64,000 nucleotides of DNA. It comes from Heracleum sosnowskyi. Taxonomy: Eukaryota > Streptophyta > Magnoliopsida > Apiales > Apiaceae. The DNA is taken from assembly GCA_030848705.1 (NCBI GenBank), contig CM061245.1:36336711-36400710 (forward strand), written 5' to 3'. The notes under the pieces were generated by a model that was not told where the DNA came from, made no database searches, and was given only the letters and a program-made list of their open reading frames with translations. Of the stretch, positions 53,555 through 64,000 are shown piece after piece. A program made the translations under genes and the position numbers. The stretch's first letter is position 1; each line of letters starts with the position of its first letter.

Positions 53555-54619
53555 CGAAAATGGTAGGTTTTGGGGGTCAATCGGTAAGAATTGGTGTCAA
53601 TTCCTACCATTCGACGTGGTAGGAATTGCTCAGGTCGGAATTGGTGATGGTAGGAATTGGTGGTCTGTTTCTTAAACGGCCCCACATGCCAAATGGCTGC
53701 CCATGTGGCGAGCCACATCAACAGCCACATCGACGGCCACATGGCGGTGGACCCCGACACGTCACTTGCCACGAGGTTGACATGTCATGCACATGTCACA
53801 TGTGGGGTCACTGCCACGTCATTTTGTGGGGTCACATTTGACCCCGGTCAAGGACTATTTCCTACCAACCAAATCCTACCAACGCATTTCCTACCAACTC
53901 AAGGGGCACCAAAATGGTAGGTTTTATAACAGAAGCACATAAAAATAGCTATTTCCTACCAAGCAATTCCTACCACCTTCAGTATTTCCTACTAGTTAAA
54001 ACCTACCGCATTCATCAATTCTGGAAAATGTTACGAAGACGGTAGGAAATGCTATGAAGACGGTAGGAAATGTTATGAAGACAGTAGGAAATGCTTTGAA
54101 GGTGGTAGGAATTACTAGACAATTGTTTCAAAAAAAAATAAAGCTTTCATTACTTCTCCTATCTAACAAATTGCGCAAATCATTATAAAAAAATAGATCG
54201 ATATATAATTCACAAGTATACAAACATAACAAATAATCAAACATTCATTGTATATGAAAATTCAAACATTCCTTACACATAAATCATAATATTCAAAATT
54301 AGAAGTTGTTCTTATGGACCAAAATTACAAATCAAAAATTATTTACAAGGCTTAATTAATTATCTTCAAAATCTTCATCTTTTTCGTTTGGATCTTCATA
54401 TTATTTTCTTCACAATCATTTTCTCTATTTCCACATCATTGTCTTTGGATCTTCATCAAGTACCTAAAATTTACATAAAAAGCAAGAATTAGTATTAAGA
54501 ATTAAATAACAAAATAAGCATGAAGATAAAGATATAGAGAAGAAGATGAAGAGAGGGAAGAAAATTGAAGTGAAATTAGAAAAAAAAATGATTGTATTAT
54601 AAGTAATAAGAAGAGGAAA

Positions 54620-55175
54620 TTTTATTTTTGAATTTTTCGTTTGGGCGCAATTTTTAAATTTTTCGTAAAATTGTAGCTTATTTCTTACCGATAATGGTAG
54701 GTTATGATTCTCAGTGAAATTTTTGAATTTTTGGTTTGGACGCAATTTTTGAATTTTAAGTTTTAGGCGCAATTTTTTAATTTTTCGTAAAATTGTAGCT
54801 TATTTCCTACCGATAATGGTAGGTTATGATTTTCAGCGAAAATTTTGAATTTTTGGTTTGGGCGCAATTTTTGAATTTTTAGTTTTAAGCGCAATTTTTG
54901 AATTTTTCGGGAAATTGTAGCTTATTTCCTACCGATAATGGTAGGTTATGATTCTCAACGCAATTTTTGAATTTTTGGTTTGGGCGCAATTTTTGAATTT
55001 TTCGTGAAATTGTAGCTTATTTCCTACCGATAATGGTAGGTTATGATTCTCAGCAAAATTTTTGAATTTTTGGTTTGGGCGCAATTTTTGAATTTTTAGT
55101 TTTAGGCGCAATTTTTGAATTTTTCGTGAAATTGTAGCTTATTTCCTACCGATAATGGTAGGGTATAGGTTTTGG
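54620..55175. repeat. About 95-122-bp tandem repeats in CACTA element
   Basis: Units beginning GTAGCTTATTTCCTACCGAT start at about 54673, 54795, 54917, 55012 and 55134 (spacings about 122, 122, 95, 122). Each contains CCTACCGATAATGGTAGG (a small palindrome) and the phrase GGCGCAATTTTTGAATTTTT. The truncated relative at 8662-10384 has the same unit type at about 9880-10280. Confidence 0.9.
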
Positions 55176-56224
55176 CACAATTTTTTTTAAAAAAAAAAAA
55201 ATAAACATAATAATTTTTTTAAATAATATTTTCGACGATCGAAACGTAATGATAATTTAGATCTATTAATTTATTTCAGAGGGTAAATGAGTTTTTACCG
55301 TAATTTTTTTTCTTTTATTATTTTAATTATATTCTTTTTTAGTTGTGCGCGGTAATTTCAAGTTTTTGGTAAAACAATTTGGCGGAAATTGCCAAAAAAA
55401 TTGGGTTGTGTGGATTTAAACAACTGCCCTCTCTAAGAATAACCAAGTGCATAACCACTACACCAACATCGTTTTTTGTACTAAATATGCAATTTACTCA
55501 TATATCATATATCATATTTCAGTTCAAGTTTTGTAAATTATAAGTTTGATAGATAGATTAATTATAAAAATATAGGAGTTTAAATTAAACAATTCTAAAA
55601 TTTTACATACAGCTAAGAAATCAAAATATTTAATCATCCGTAAGGTTAGATCGTTGAAAAAAAAATCAAAAAGTGTAACCCTAGACAACCCCTAAAATAG
55701 ATTTATTATAAAAATATAAGAGTTTAAATTAAAAAAATCCAATATTTTGTATAAAACTAAGAAATCAACATATTTAATCATCCGTAAGGTTGGATCGTTG
55801 AAAAAAAATAAATAGAAATCAAAAAGTGTAACCCTAGACAACCCAGTATAAACTCTAACTCAATTTTCTAACACTCTTTCATTTTCTAAACGATTTTAAC
55901 TTTTTGTAATTCCTTTTTGTCTAAATTTTTTTCCTTACATTCATCAAACTACAAAACGACGTTTCATATAAAAAAATTTAATTTATCCATACGTCTTTAT
56001 ATTTTTAATTTTTTTTTGATATAATTAGGTTTTAACGAATAACATAAGTACCTAAATATGTAAGTTTAATTCAACTAATTTTTATCCTCCACTACTAAAA
56101 TGAGTAAATCTTTATGTCCCTAGAGTTTGATTAACAAAAAATATAATATGGTAACCGATCAACAAAAAATATAATATAAACACATTCTCCATTAATTTTA
56201 TTTTGTATTATTTTATTAATCGAT

Positions 56225-56946
56225 TAAAACCTACCAACAATGGTAGGTTTTGATGTGCGCGAGAAATTCAACTTTTCTGTGAAATTTTTGGCGGAAAAGC
56301 AAAAAGGTGGTGGGGGTCTAAAATTCGTCAGTAACTATTTCCTACCATATATGGTAGGAAATGGCCTTGATAGAATGAAAATATTTCGTATTTAAAAAAA
56401 ATGTTTATTACTTTAAAATATGATTGGGACGATGATGTGAATGGTGGGGTACCATCACGAATAAAACCTACCAGATTTGGTAGGTTTTATTTTCCTACCA
56501 TATATGGTAGGAAATGACCATGACAAAATTAAAAATTTTATTATTTTTAAAAAATTATTTATTACTTAAATTATGATATGGCTGATGATGTGGATGGTGG
56601 GGTACCATCAAGAATAAAACCTACCAGATTTGGTAGGTTTTAGTTTCCTACCATATATGGTAGGAAATGACCACAGCATATTGAAAATATTTTTTATTTT
56701 ATAAAAATTGTTTATTACTTAAAAATATGACAAGGCTTGATGATTAGGATGGTGGGGTCTTATCTTTGTGAAAATGCAGGCAAAACCTACCGATGTTGGT
56801 AGGTTTTATTTTCCTACCAACAATCGGTAGAAATTGGTCCTCGCTTTTACAGAAATCGGGCACCACGCGGACCATTTCCTACCATATTCGTCGTCGGTAG
56901 GAAATGGGGGGTCAATTCCTACCAAGTTTTTTTGGTATGATTTATA
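56225..56946. repeat. Array of small hairpin-forming inverted repeats
   Basis: Alternating palindromes AAAACCTACC-(5-10)-GGTAGGTTTT and TTTCCTACC-(6)-GGTAGGAAA occur every 40-130 bp. Three longer units of about 120-130 bp, each containing GTGGGGTACCATCA-type text, lie at about 56330-56700. They resemble the subterminal transposase-binding arrays of CACTA elements. Confidence 0.8.
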
Positions 56947-56976
56947 TGGTAGGAAAAGGCCGTTTTTGGTGTAGTG
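56947..56976 (-). repeat. Right terminal inverted repeat of CACTA element
   Basis: Exact reverse complement of the left TIR. It is followed by TTC, the target-site duplication. Confidence 0.97.
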
Positions 56977-57544
56977 TTCGCAACTTGGGAAATGGATGTT
57001 TAACCTTGCTAATACTTAACTTACCACGAAGTCTGTTTGATCTCAAGACAAGGATTTGTAGATTTGGAAGACTAACTAGCCATGGTGGAAATGTGTCACT
57101 TATGTTGTTGTTTCCAAGATCAAGAATTTGTAACAATTCACAATTAGCCAGGGCTACGGGCATCGAACCTTCCATGTGATTGTTGTTCATGTTAAAAGTT
57201 GTTAGTTGACAGCCCTTTGTGAAGGTTGGTGGTATTGTCCCTTCAATTTGATTCTCATGAAGATCTAGTATAGAAATGCTCAAATTTCCTAAACAGTGTG
57301 GAAGTGCACCGCTTAAGTTGTTACTTGACAAATCAAGCATATTAAGGGATGTCGCTTTGCAAAATGATGGTGGTATTTTCCCTTGAAATTGATTCTTGCT
57401 AAGATTTATAATCAATTTTTTTCGATAAATGTAAAAGTTTCCTTCTCCTAAACAGTGTGGAAGTGCGCCGCTAAAACTGTTACGTGACAAATCAAGAAGA
57501 GAAAGTGCCGCCTTGCAAATTATTATAGGAATTTCTCCTGCCAA

Positions 57545-57844
57545 ACATAAAAGAGAATGGATAAATTAGGAATATCTGCTGCCAAACATAAAAGAGATTG
57601 GATAAATTTGTCAAAATCAGTTCAGGTATGATAATAAAGGGGGCACCAGGCTCGGATCAAAATGGAGATAGAAATTCTAATATATTCTCTCAGACTATAC
57701 TTGTTTCTATTATTCCATCTCCGAAGATGTTCAACCATATGTAAAACTCATCCAGGCCAGCATAGCACCAGCAATTTGCATATTTCTTATAGCAAAAAAA
57801 AAAAAGGAGAGTATTTTTTCTAATAAAAAATTGAATGCCATGCA
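57545..57844. other. RLP intron remnant and unrecognised flank
   Basis: The first 60 bp belong to the RLP intron and contain a local duplication of CCAAACATAAAAGAGA (at 57542 and 57581). The rest has no coding feature. A poly-A run lies near 57790. The upstream RLP exons are absent. Confidence 0.5.
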
Positions 57845-58304
57845 TAAGTGAGCATATGAGCTTTTATTTTTGGAAAGTTAAAACGACCTATAGAGAAAAT
57901 ATAAAAGAAGATACACCATGCAGAAGAAGAAACTTATGGGATCCGCTGTAAAGTAAAGGCGCACCCTTACCAATGCGATGAAACAAGCTGAAAACAAGTA
58001 TTAGGAATAGATTTGTGGAGTAGTAACGGAAGGAATTGTCTTTATATTAACAATTGTGTTGCTGATAAAAGAGTCACCTTTCATCTTCAGGGGTGTGCCC
58101 AAAAGAGAACTATTCTGGGATGAGAGATTTTAATCTCTGTATTATAGGAAAAATGGAAGATTTGGGTTAGTCCTCAACATTGTTAGGAGATTATACTTTA
58201 TCACATGATGTGGTATATAAGAGAGGATTACACTTGTGCATAATGCCTCTTGTTTCCTATGCCGGGTTCGCTCATGTAGGCTTAGAAGTGAGTTGTGTAA
58301 GTGT
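57845..58304 (+). repeat. 460-bp direct repeat, copy 1 (partner 63410-63869)
   Basis: It matches 63410-63869 without indels and with about three differences that I see (for example GGCGCACCC versus GGCGCGCCC). It lies upstream of the probable LTR at 58305-59473. It may be the start of that LTR, or the 3' end of the internal region in a chained element. Confidence 0.92.
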
Positions 58305-59473
58305 GTAACAGCTAGATTGACATGAGATTAGCATATGGAAGACTTAGGGCTTGCCCTCATAGGGGTAAGGGCGCGCTCCTTTAGGCCGTCCACCCCTTGA
58401 GGGCGCGCCCTCATAGTAATGACAGCTTGATGGAAGACTTGACGGAGAATAATAACTTCATTTTACACAAGGAAGACTTAGGGCTTGTCCTCATGGGGAT
58501 GAGGGCGCGCCCTTTAGGCCGTCCACTCCTTGAGGGCGCGTCCTCTTGGTTTGAAGATATAACTTGGTGATGGAAGATGGTTCTCTTAGCTTAGTATTGG
58601 CAAGATATTGAAGAATTCCTTCCTAGGATGTACCCTAGGAGGGGGTTGTCTGTGGCTGAAGACCTCCAGGGGTCTACCTGATGATTGAAGGCCTCCTCCT
58701 GTATTCAATGGGCGCATCCTCATTGGGGATGTGGGGTGAATCTTGGTGTGTGCTTTGGGAGCTCTGTTCCTGTACTCAATGGGCGCGTCCTCATTGGGGA
58801 ACTTTGGAGTAATCCTGCACTTTGCACCCAAACACTTGGGATCACTTGTCCTGCTATCTGGTGGGTGCTTCTCATTCGGGGGACAAGGATGCGTCTAGCA
58901 TTTAAGGTAAGTCATGGCTATACCTGCGTTTATGAATTAAGGAAATAGTTGGTAATGGATAGGACTAGTCCTCGACGGGGGAAGTTTCCTTATCCATGAA
59001 GTCCTGATATCATAAACGAGTCTTGGGCCTTTGTGACTAGGCCTTATCGTTAGACATTCCTAAAGTGAGCTAAAACTCTAAGTAAGGAAACAGAAGGAAG
59101 ACATACGTTCAAGTAAGGAAAGATAAGGAAGACCTACGTTCAGGAAAGATATGGAAGTCCTACGTCTAAGCATGGAAAGGCAGTAGAAGACTTCGGCTGG
59201 GCTCCGAAGATCAGAGACCAAGCCCATGGAGGAAACTTCCTCCCCAAGAACTACGTTGGCTTGATCCCCTATATAAAGGGGTACGTAGGCAAATTGTAAG
59301 GGGTCGAAAGTTGAGAGCTCTGAGGCAGCCAACATAAACCCTAAGCAATCTCAGCCACCAATTAAACACAACCACCAAACTCCGGTGAATTTACCATCTA
59401 AGGACCACCGTTGTAGATCTTAATTCCGGCGACGAATCCCAAGCTTTGTTAATACCAAATTCCTCCGTTAACA
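58305..59473 (+). repeat. Probable 5' LTR of gypsy-like element
   Basis: The right end is clear: CCGTTAACA at 59473 followed after two bases by a primer-site-like sequence. A TATA box CCTATATAAAGG is at about 59269-59280, with a leader-like stretch (CATAAACCCTAAGCAATCTC) after it. The left end is uncertain; TGTAACAGC at 58303 is one option, and the LTR may instead begin near 57849. An internal duplication (58336-58414 and 58471-58547) starts GGAAGACTTAGGGCTTG and contains GGGCGCGCCC-type motifs. Confidence 0.55.
59269..59280 (+). promoter_or_regulatory. TATA box in gypsy-like LTR
   Basis: CCTATATAAAGG lies about 195 bp upstream of the LTR end, a usual position for a retrotransposon promoter. 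Confidence 0.6.
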
Positions 59474-59475
59474 AA

Positions 59476-59495
59476 TTGGCGCTAGAAGGAGGGGT
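59476..59495 (+). other. Primer-binding site candidate
   Basis: TTGGCGCTAGAAGGAGGGG lies just inside the LTR end. Similar TGGCGC... sites occur in Tat/Ogre-type gypsy elements. I cannot state the tRNA with certainty. Confidence 0.5.
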
Positions 59496-59515
59496 GCTGA
59501 TTAAGATCATAATCT

Positions 59516-60460
59516 TTGGAGGAAAAGATGTCTTACAATCACAACGGAAGTTCTTATGATGGCAAGGATTATGATTCAGATGGTAGTGAGGGGCAGGGAC
59601 GTGCTCGTCATGAGGACAACCCTCAAGGGGGTGTTGGACCGCAGGACGGAAGATTTCAAGCCATTACTCCAAGGAGGTTAGAATATGCTAAAGATGGAGT
59701 CTTGATCGTTGAACTTCTCAATGATCAGACTGATGGTCAGGAACGACCGAGGGATGATCGACGTCCGGCCCTTCATCCCAACAGGTCGAGACGATCAGAG
59801 AGTGAGATACGAAAGGCCGAGCAAGACCTGAATGACTAAGAGCGAAGCCTTGCAAGGTTGAAGGAGCGACTTGACATACTGCTCAACGACGATGATTTAT
59901 GGATGTTTCTATCGAGAATGGCAAAGAGAGGCCTCTAGGGGAGAGCGGCCCCGTGATCCAGAGAGAGAGCCCCCTGTTAACAGGTTGTGGCCCCATGGAC
60001 ATGAGCGAGCCCGTCCTCGTGATAACTCAAGGAACAATTTGGAAGAGCGACCCCGTGAATCACAGAGAGCGCCCCCTGAGTACAGGTCGAGGCCCCATGA
60101 ACACGAGCGAGCCCCTCACATGATAATTCAACTAGACAATGTGATCAAGACTCAAGCTATAGGAGAGATCATCAAAGGAAGGATAACCGACAGTTCGTGA
60201 TGCGTGATACCCGCCAGTACCATCTGGACGCGCCCTCGGGGGGTAGTCCGCCTGTCATTACTTCGGTCTCATCAGAGAGCGCAAGCGAGGGGGAACAGAG
60301 GACACATCCTCAAGATCCTGACCCCTTCATGCGCAAGGAAATCCCCAACTTTAGGGTGACACCACAACCTCAGGCCGGGATACTGGTAACCAATCAGGCT
60401 CTACCCTTGGGGGTGATCAACCGCCACCTGTTGAGGACGTGTTCTCAAGGTAACACCTAA
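59516..60460 (+). pseudogene. Degenerate gag-like ORF of gypsy-like element
   Basis: Three overlapping plus-strand frames follow each other: 59528-59839 (MSYNHNGSSYDGKDYDSDGS ... PRRLEYAKDGVLIVELLND), 59871-60200 (repeats of ERPRDPERE, HERARPRDNSR, HEHERAP) and 60197-60460 (MRDTRQYHLDAPSGGSPPV ... PQAGILVTNQALPLG). The charged, low-complexity N-terminus and position right after the primer site fit gag of a Tat-like element. Frame breaks at about 59839 and 60190 disable it. No protease, RT or integrase follows, so the element is non-autonomous. Confidence 0.5.
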
Positions 60461-63409
60461 CTTCTTCTTTTTTTTGTGATTTCTGTTCTGTGTTCCTTCA
60501 ATTATTGTAGGAAGAAGGTTGTGAAAGAAAATTCCCAAGAACCCTTAGGGCGCACCCTAAGGGTGGTGATGGTCAGAAGGTTTCTAACAACTCTTGCGAA
60601 AATTCGATTATTGTTCAAGACCACACCTCCCGGACGCGTCCTCTAGGTCAGGTATCTCGAGATGGTCGTTTCTCCCCGAGGACACCTCCTCAGAGGAAAA
60701 TGTCTACGAACAATTCCAATGAAGACAAATGATAATAAGACAAGCTCAATGTTTAAGCCGCTTCCACGTAGAGTAATATGAATGTGAAGCTTCGTGATCC
60801 ACAGAGAGTGCCCCCTGATTACAGGCGAGGCCCCATGGACCTTAGGATGAGCCCTCTGATCAGTAGGATGTGGTCCTAAGGTCATGAGTGAGCCCCTCCA
60901 CAGAAGAATGTTACTATAAAATAGACTACAAGGAAAATTAATGACCTCCTAGTCTAAGGGGTAGTCCACGTACACATTCCTTAGAAGAAAATGTCGTGGT
61001 AAAGTATTGAAGGCACGTTTATGAAACAAAATGAAAGATCAACTACATACTTGTATGCGAGTTCAGAAAAATCGAGGAAGATGTGCCCACATATTTGCGT
61101 GATTGTCATTAAGGTGTTATGTACTAGGAAGTGAATATGGAAGACATAGAGTGATGCAGTGCTTGAACTAGCAAGGAGATGAGATGTATAGATAGAGAAT
61201 ATAAAGGGCGCGCCCTTTATATTAAGAAGGTGGTAAATTCGGAATATAAGTAGAAGAAAGAAGCTCGTAACTGCATCAAGAGTTCAAGACCGCGCTCTCA
61301 GAAGGTTGTTATCAAGCATGCATGCATATTTGAAGCAGAGGACGCGCCTTGTATAAAAGATACATGCCATAATATAAATGAAAGAAACAAAAATGCTGAA
61401 GTAAAATGTGTAGTTGATGCAAATGGGGGTTAATTAAATGAGAAAGTTGATAAAATATGGTGGGAGCATTTGATACGTGGGGTCCACTACAAGATGACAC
61501 AAATAAGTTTAAATATGTGTATACAACATGCAGAGTGAAAAGCAACGGAAGTAAAATGAAAGGAGTTATGATTTGGTTTAATTAATGATATACAATTAGT
61601 GATGGTGGAGCCCACAATGAAAGTGATCAAAGACATGATCCATGCGGACCATGCTACATATTATGCCACCATCTACAATTTTTGTCATGAATTATATTTG
61701 AAGTGGGACCCAATATTAATTAAAGAATACACAATGTTTAAGGGTGTTAGAAAAGGAAGAAGGTTGCAAGCATGCGTGTTCGTCAATAAAAAAAGAAGCA
61801 AGGAGCCAGACAACTTGTGTAAAAAAGAAATGAACGCATATAAAAATGTGTGCAACACCGGACGGCGCGCCTCGTACAAAAAAAGTTGCAATTATTTGGT
61901 GGACATGTACATCTACATTTTTATTATGAACCACGAATCCTAAAGAAAGCCTTGGTGATCAAGTATTAATAAAGTATAGCTTCTGCAGGAATTGATTCAA
62001 GGGATGTGAGTGTTATTTTGCAGCGAAAGAAAATTGAAAGTTGAAACAATATTACTTGCATGCTTATGGGTCCGTGATATTTAAAGAGAAGAAAAAAATT
62101 ATGTTCATGGTTAGTTGGTCAGGACTTGGGAAGGACGCGCCAAGAAATAAGAGTTTGGGAGAAAATCAGTATGAGCAGTTGCATGGGTTGGTTCATTAAT
62201 CAGTGAATAGAGGAACAATAAAAAACAGAAATTAAAGAAAAAGACTCTGCAACTGTGACACAGTTTCTGTGGTTAATTATGAAGGCGTGAGGTTTATATG
62301 AAGTCAAACAAAGGAAAAGCAGCATGTGCATGAAGTGGTCTCGGCAAATAAGAGAAAAGGACGCGCCCTGTTACAACGATGCTCACCATATTGTCTGGCT
62401 TAAAGAATATTGCTGAGATGAGTTCCGTGAAGAAATGATACTATGCAGGAGAGAATGAAAGTGAAGGGCTGCTACAAATAATCTATGAAGTCTGCTACAA
62501 ATATTAGGGTCTAGGCTTGTTATAGAATCTTGTGTTCCATCTACAATTTAGAAGTCACAGTGGCTTGCTAAATGAGCAAGGAAGGACCAAAGTAAAAAAA
62601 GGAGTGCAACAGTAGATGCGATAGAAAAAGATCAAGGAGGTATGATAGTTTATATTTCTTGTGCTTATATTAAAAGTGGAAACAAAAATGTCAAAGCACC
62701 AAGAATAAAAGGATGAAGGATAGCTGGATAGGTAATATATATGAGCGTGCCCTCTGATATATCTGGTGTAGAGGCACTAAAGCAAGGAACCACTATAGAA
62801 AGGAATAGAAGTTTATATGGGTCCATTCTGAAAGTAGATGAAATCTTACACCCAAGAAGACAAAGGGGACAGTAAAGAAGAAGTTTGAGGGATCTACTGT
62901 GAAGAAGGGCGCGCCTATACCAGAAAATATATATGAAGCATCTGCTGGCTACTTCATTTTATAGTGCTCATGTTAATTGTTAAGCAAGATAAGAACATTA
63001 CGAGGAGGTCACTTGGCGGAACTACAGGGAGCAGCCATGGAGCCAAGGTGTGTTTTTAAATATTTAAACATGCATGTTACAATAAAAGAATGGTTCGGGA
63101 GTTGGAATTCATATGGCTTGGGCGTGCTTTGATCGAAAGTCAAAAGTACAAAAACTGATATGAGCATGGTCATATACTGATACATGGGTGAATAAAATGT
63201 AGGGGTGGCACTCATACTGTATAGAAGTGGTATTTACATTTGTTCTGGCTCCAAGAACTCAAGTTGGATTCTATAAGCAGAATTAAAGAGGACGCGCCTT
63301 AAACAAAAAGAGCATCAAGGTATTAGATTTGGAAAACATACACTTGAAGTTGAAATGGGGCGACTGAATCATCATTTGTGAGGCAAAGCACGGGAAGGCG
63401 CGCCCAGAG
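60461..63409. other. Non-coding interior of gypsy-like element
   Basis: No recognisable pol domain in nearly 3 kb; open frames are short. The region is punctuated by G(A/G)GCGCGCC-type motifs at about 61207, 61340, 61865, 62135, 62360, 62907, 63290 and 63397. A donor-like CAAG|GTAACACC at about 60448 and acceptor-like TTGTAG|GAAG at about 60511 could bound a short intron, but this is not supported otherwise. Confidence 0.5.
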
Positions 63410-63869
63410 TAAGTGAGCATATGAGCTTTTATTTTTGGAAAGTTAAAACGACCTATAGAGAAAATATAAAAGAAGATACACCATGCAGAAGAAGAAACTT
63501 ATGGGATCCGCTGTAAAGTAAAGGCGCGCCCTTACCAATGCGATGAAACAAGCTGAAAACAAGTATTAGGAATAGATTTGTGGAGTAGTAACGGAAGGAA
63601 TTGTCTTTATATTAACAATTGTGTTGCTGATAAAAGAGTCACCTTTCATCTTCAGGGGTGTGCCCAAAAGAGAATTATTCTGGGATGAGAGATTTTAATC
63701 TCTGTATTATAGGAAAAATGGAAGATTTGGGTTAGTCCTCAACATTGTTAGGAGATTATACTTTATCACATGATGTGGTATGTAAGAGAGGATTACACTT
63801 GTGCATAATGCCTCTTGTTTCCTATGCCGGGTTCGCTCATGTAGGCTTAGAAGTGAGTTGTGTAAGTGT
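63410..63869 (+). repeat. 460-bp direct repeat, copy 2 (partner 57845-58304)
   Basis: Second copy of the 460-bp repeat. After it the sequence (TGAACCTTTCTAAGAG) differs from that after copy 1 (GTAACAGCTAGATTG), so the repeat ends exactly at 63869. It may be the beginning of a structurally variant 3' LTR or a repeated 3' untranslated block. Confidence 0.92.
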
Positions 63870-64000
63870 TGAACCTTTCTAAGAGAATGAAGATTAATGT
63901 AGTATAAAATAAATGATTTTTTGGGTGTTTACAAGTCGAAGAATTGAAGAACGCGCCCTCTAGATAATGTTTTCGAAGGAAAGGGGCATGAAGGCTCGTC
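63870..64000. other. Right edge, unrecognised
   Basis: There is no coding feature. One more CGCGCCCTC motif is present near 63952, so the gypsy-like element probably continues beyond the window. Confidence 0.4.

Larger units (their letters stand above)
53525..56976. mobile_element. CACTA-type element, complete, non-autonomous (3452 bp)
   Basis: Terminal inverted repeats of 30 bp are perfect and begin CACTACACCAAAAACGGCCT (53525-53554; reverse complement at 56947-56976). The 3-bp target duplication TTC flanks it (53522-53524, 56977-56979). Subterminal AAAACCTACC/GGTAGGTTTT and TTTCCTACC/GGTAGGAAA motifs are present in both orientations at both ends. The interior has tandem repeats (54620-55175), a 140-bp duplication (about 55552-55845) and small hairpins, but no transposase frame. 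It interrupts an RLP exon. The left 1.7 kb matches the truncated element at 8662. Confidence 0.95.
52776..57538 (-). pseudogene. LRR receptor-like protein interrupted by a CACTA element
   Basis: The minus-strand coding part runs 57538-56977, is broken by the CACTA element (53525-56976), and resumes at 53524 to the stop at 52776. Before the break it encodes about seven LRRs (from EIPIIICKAALSLLDLS to SISKVKHPFPKLR); after the break it reads IMDLSHNQFRGNLPVDFFEN. It continues with the NVEVTRIL-type loop, four LRRs, the C-cap LCGAPLTKKC, a membrane helix with GYGSGLVCGLSTG and a basic tail ending RRYMKNT. The gap-free empty-site order shows that only the transposon broke the frame. The 5' end is missing: the exon starts at a CAG acceptor (57539) and upstream LRR exons are replaced by other sequence. 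There is no kinase domain. It is a close paralogue of the gene at 22200-24333. Confidence 0.9.

Noticed and set aside
53626..53920. Plus-strand frames rich in His/Pro/Cys inside the CACTA element
   Set aside because: They come from a GC-rich repeat block (CCACATGGCGG-type text) and are not conserved as frames in the truncated copy at 8662.
61599..61943. 114-codon plus-strand frame in the gypsy-like interior
   Set aside because: No recognisable motif, AT-rich background and no neighbouring gene signals; treated as a chance frame.
1..64000. CRISPR arrays, operons or tRNA/rRNA genes
   Set aside because: The sequence is plant nuclear. Tandem repeats here are transposon-internal and lack spacer structure, and I saw no tRNA cloverleaf or rRNA sequence; the TGGTATCAGAGC sites are primer-binding sites only.

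Overview
This window is plant nuclear DNA, probably from a eudicot: it is AT-rich, holds plant-type LRR receptor-like protein (RLP) genes with introns, and is mostly retrotransposons and CACTA transposons. I cannot name the species from the sequence. No host gene in the window is intact. The host substrate is a cluster of minus-strand RLP genes and fragments (7.66-8.1 kb, 10.4-11.55 kb, 22.2-24.3 kb, 52.4-57.5 kb) that duplication, deletion and transposon insertion have taken apart.

Layout. 1-7659: 3' part of a decayed Ty3/gypsy chromovirus (Tekay/Del-like) ending in a 4.69-kb LTR, inserted in a duplicated RLP fragment. 7660-11555: two copies of a broken RLP 5' end, separated by a truncated CACTA element (8662-10384) and an LRR fragment. 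11556-about 17126: a second CACTA-like element that has captured exons and introns of two host genes, a Rab geranylgeranyltransferase beta subunit and a BSL-type (Kelch) Ser/Thr phosphatase. 17902-21924: a young but internally deleted Copia element with near-identical LTRs and TSD. 22200-24333: an RLP pseudogene with a 138-bp intron. 24594-about 47890: remains of an old minus-strand Copia element, interrupted twice, 208 bp apart, by two SIRE/Maximus-type Copia elements of one family (25421-35578 and 35787-47809), each with 600-bp LTRs and a 5-bp TSD. 47890-52400: LTR fragment and AT-rich repeat debris. 52776-57538: RLP gene interrupted by a 3452-bp CACTA element with perfect TIRs and TSD. 57845-64000: a non-autonomous gypsy-like element rich in GGCGCGCC-type motifs.

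The most interesting system is in the two SIRE-type elements. Each has in-frame gag and pol separated by one amber codon, a long third ORF of unknown function and, between pol and the third ORF, an independent-looking gene on the opposite strand with its own TATA box, 5' leader, 133-139-codon acidic ORF and AT-rich 3' end. The ORF stays open in both copies despite a sharply localised patch of divergence with in-frame indels. Gene capture by the 11.6-kb CACTA element and the deleted but recently mobile Copia element are the other main points.
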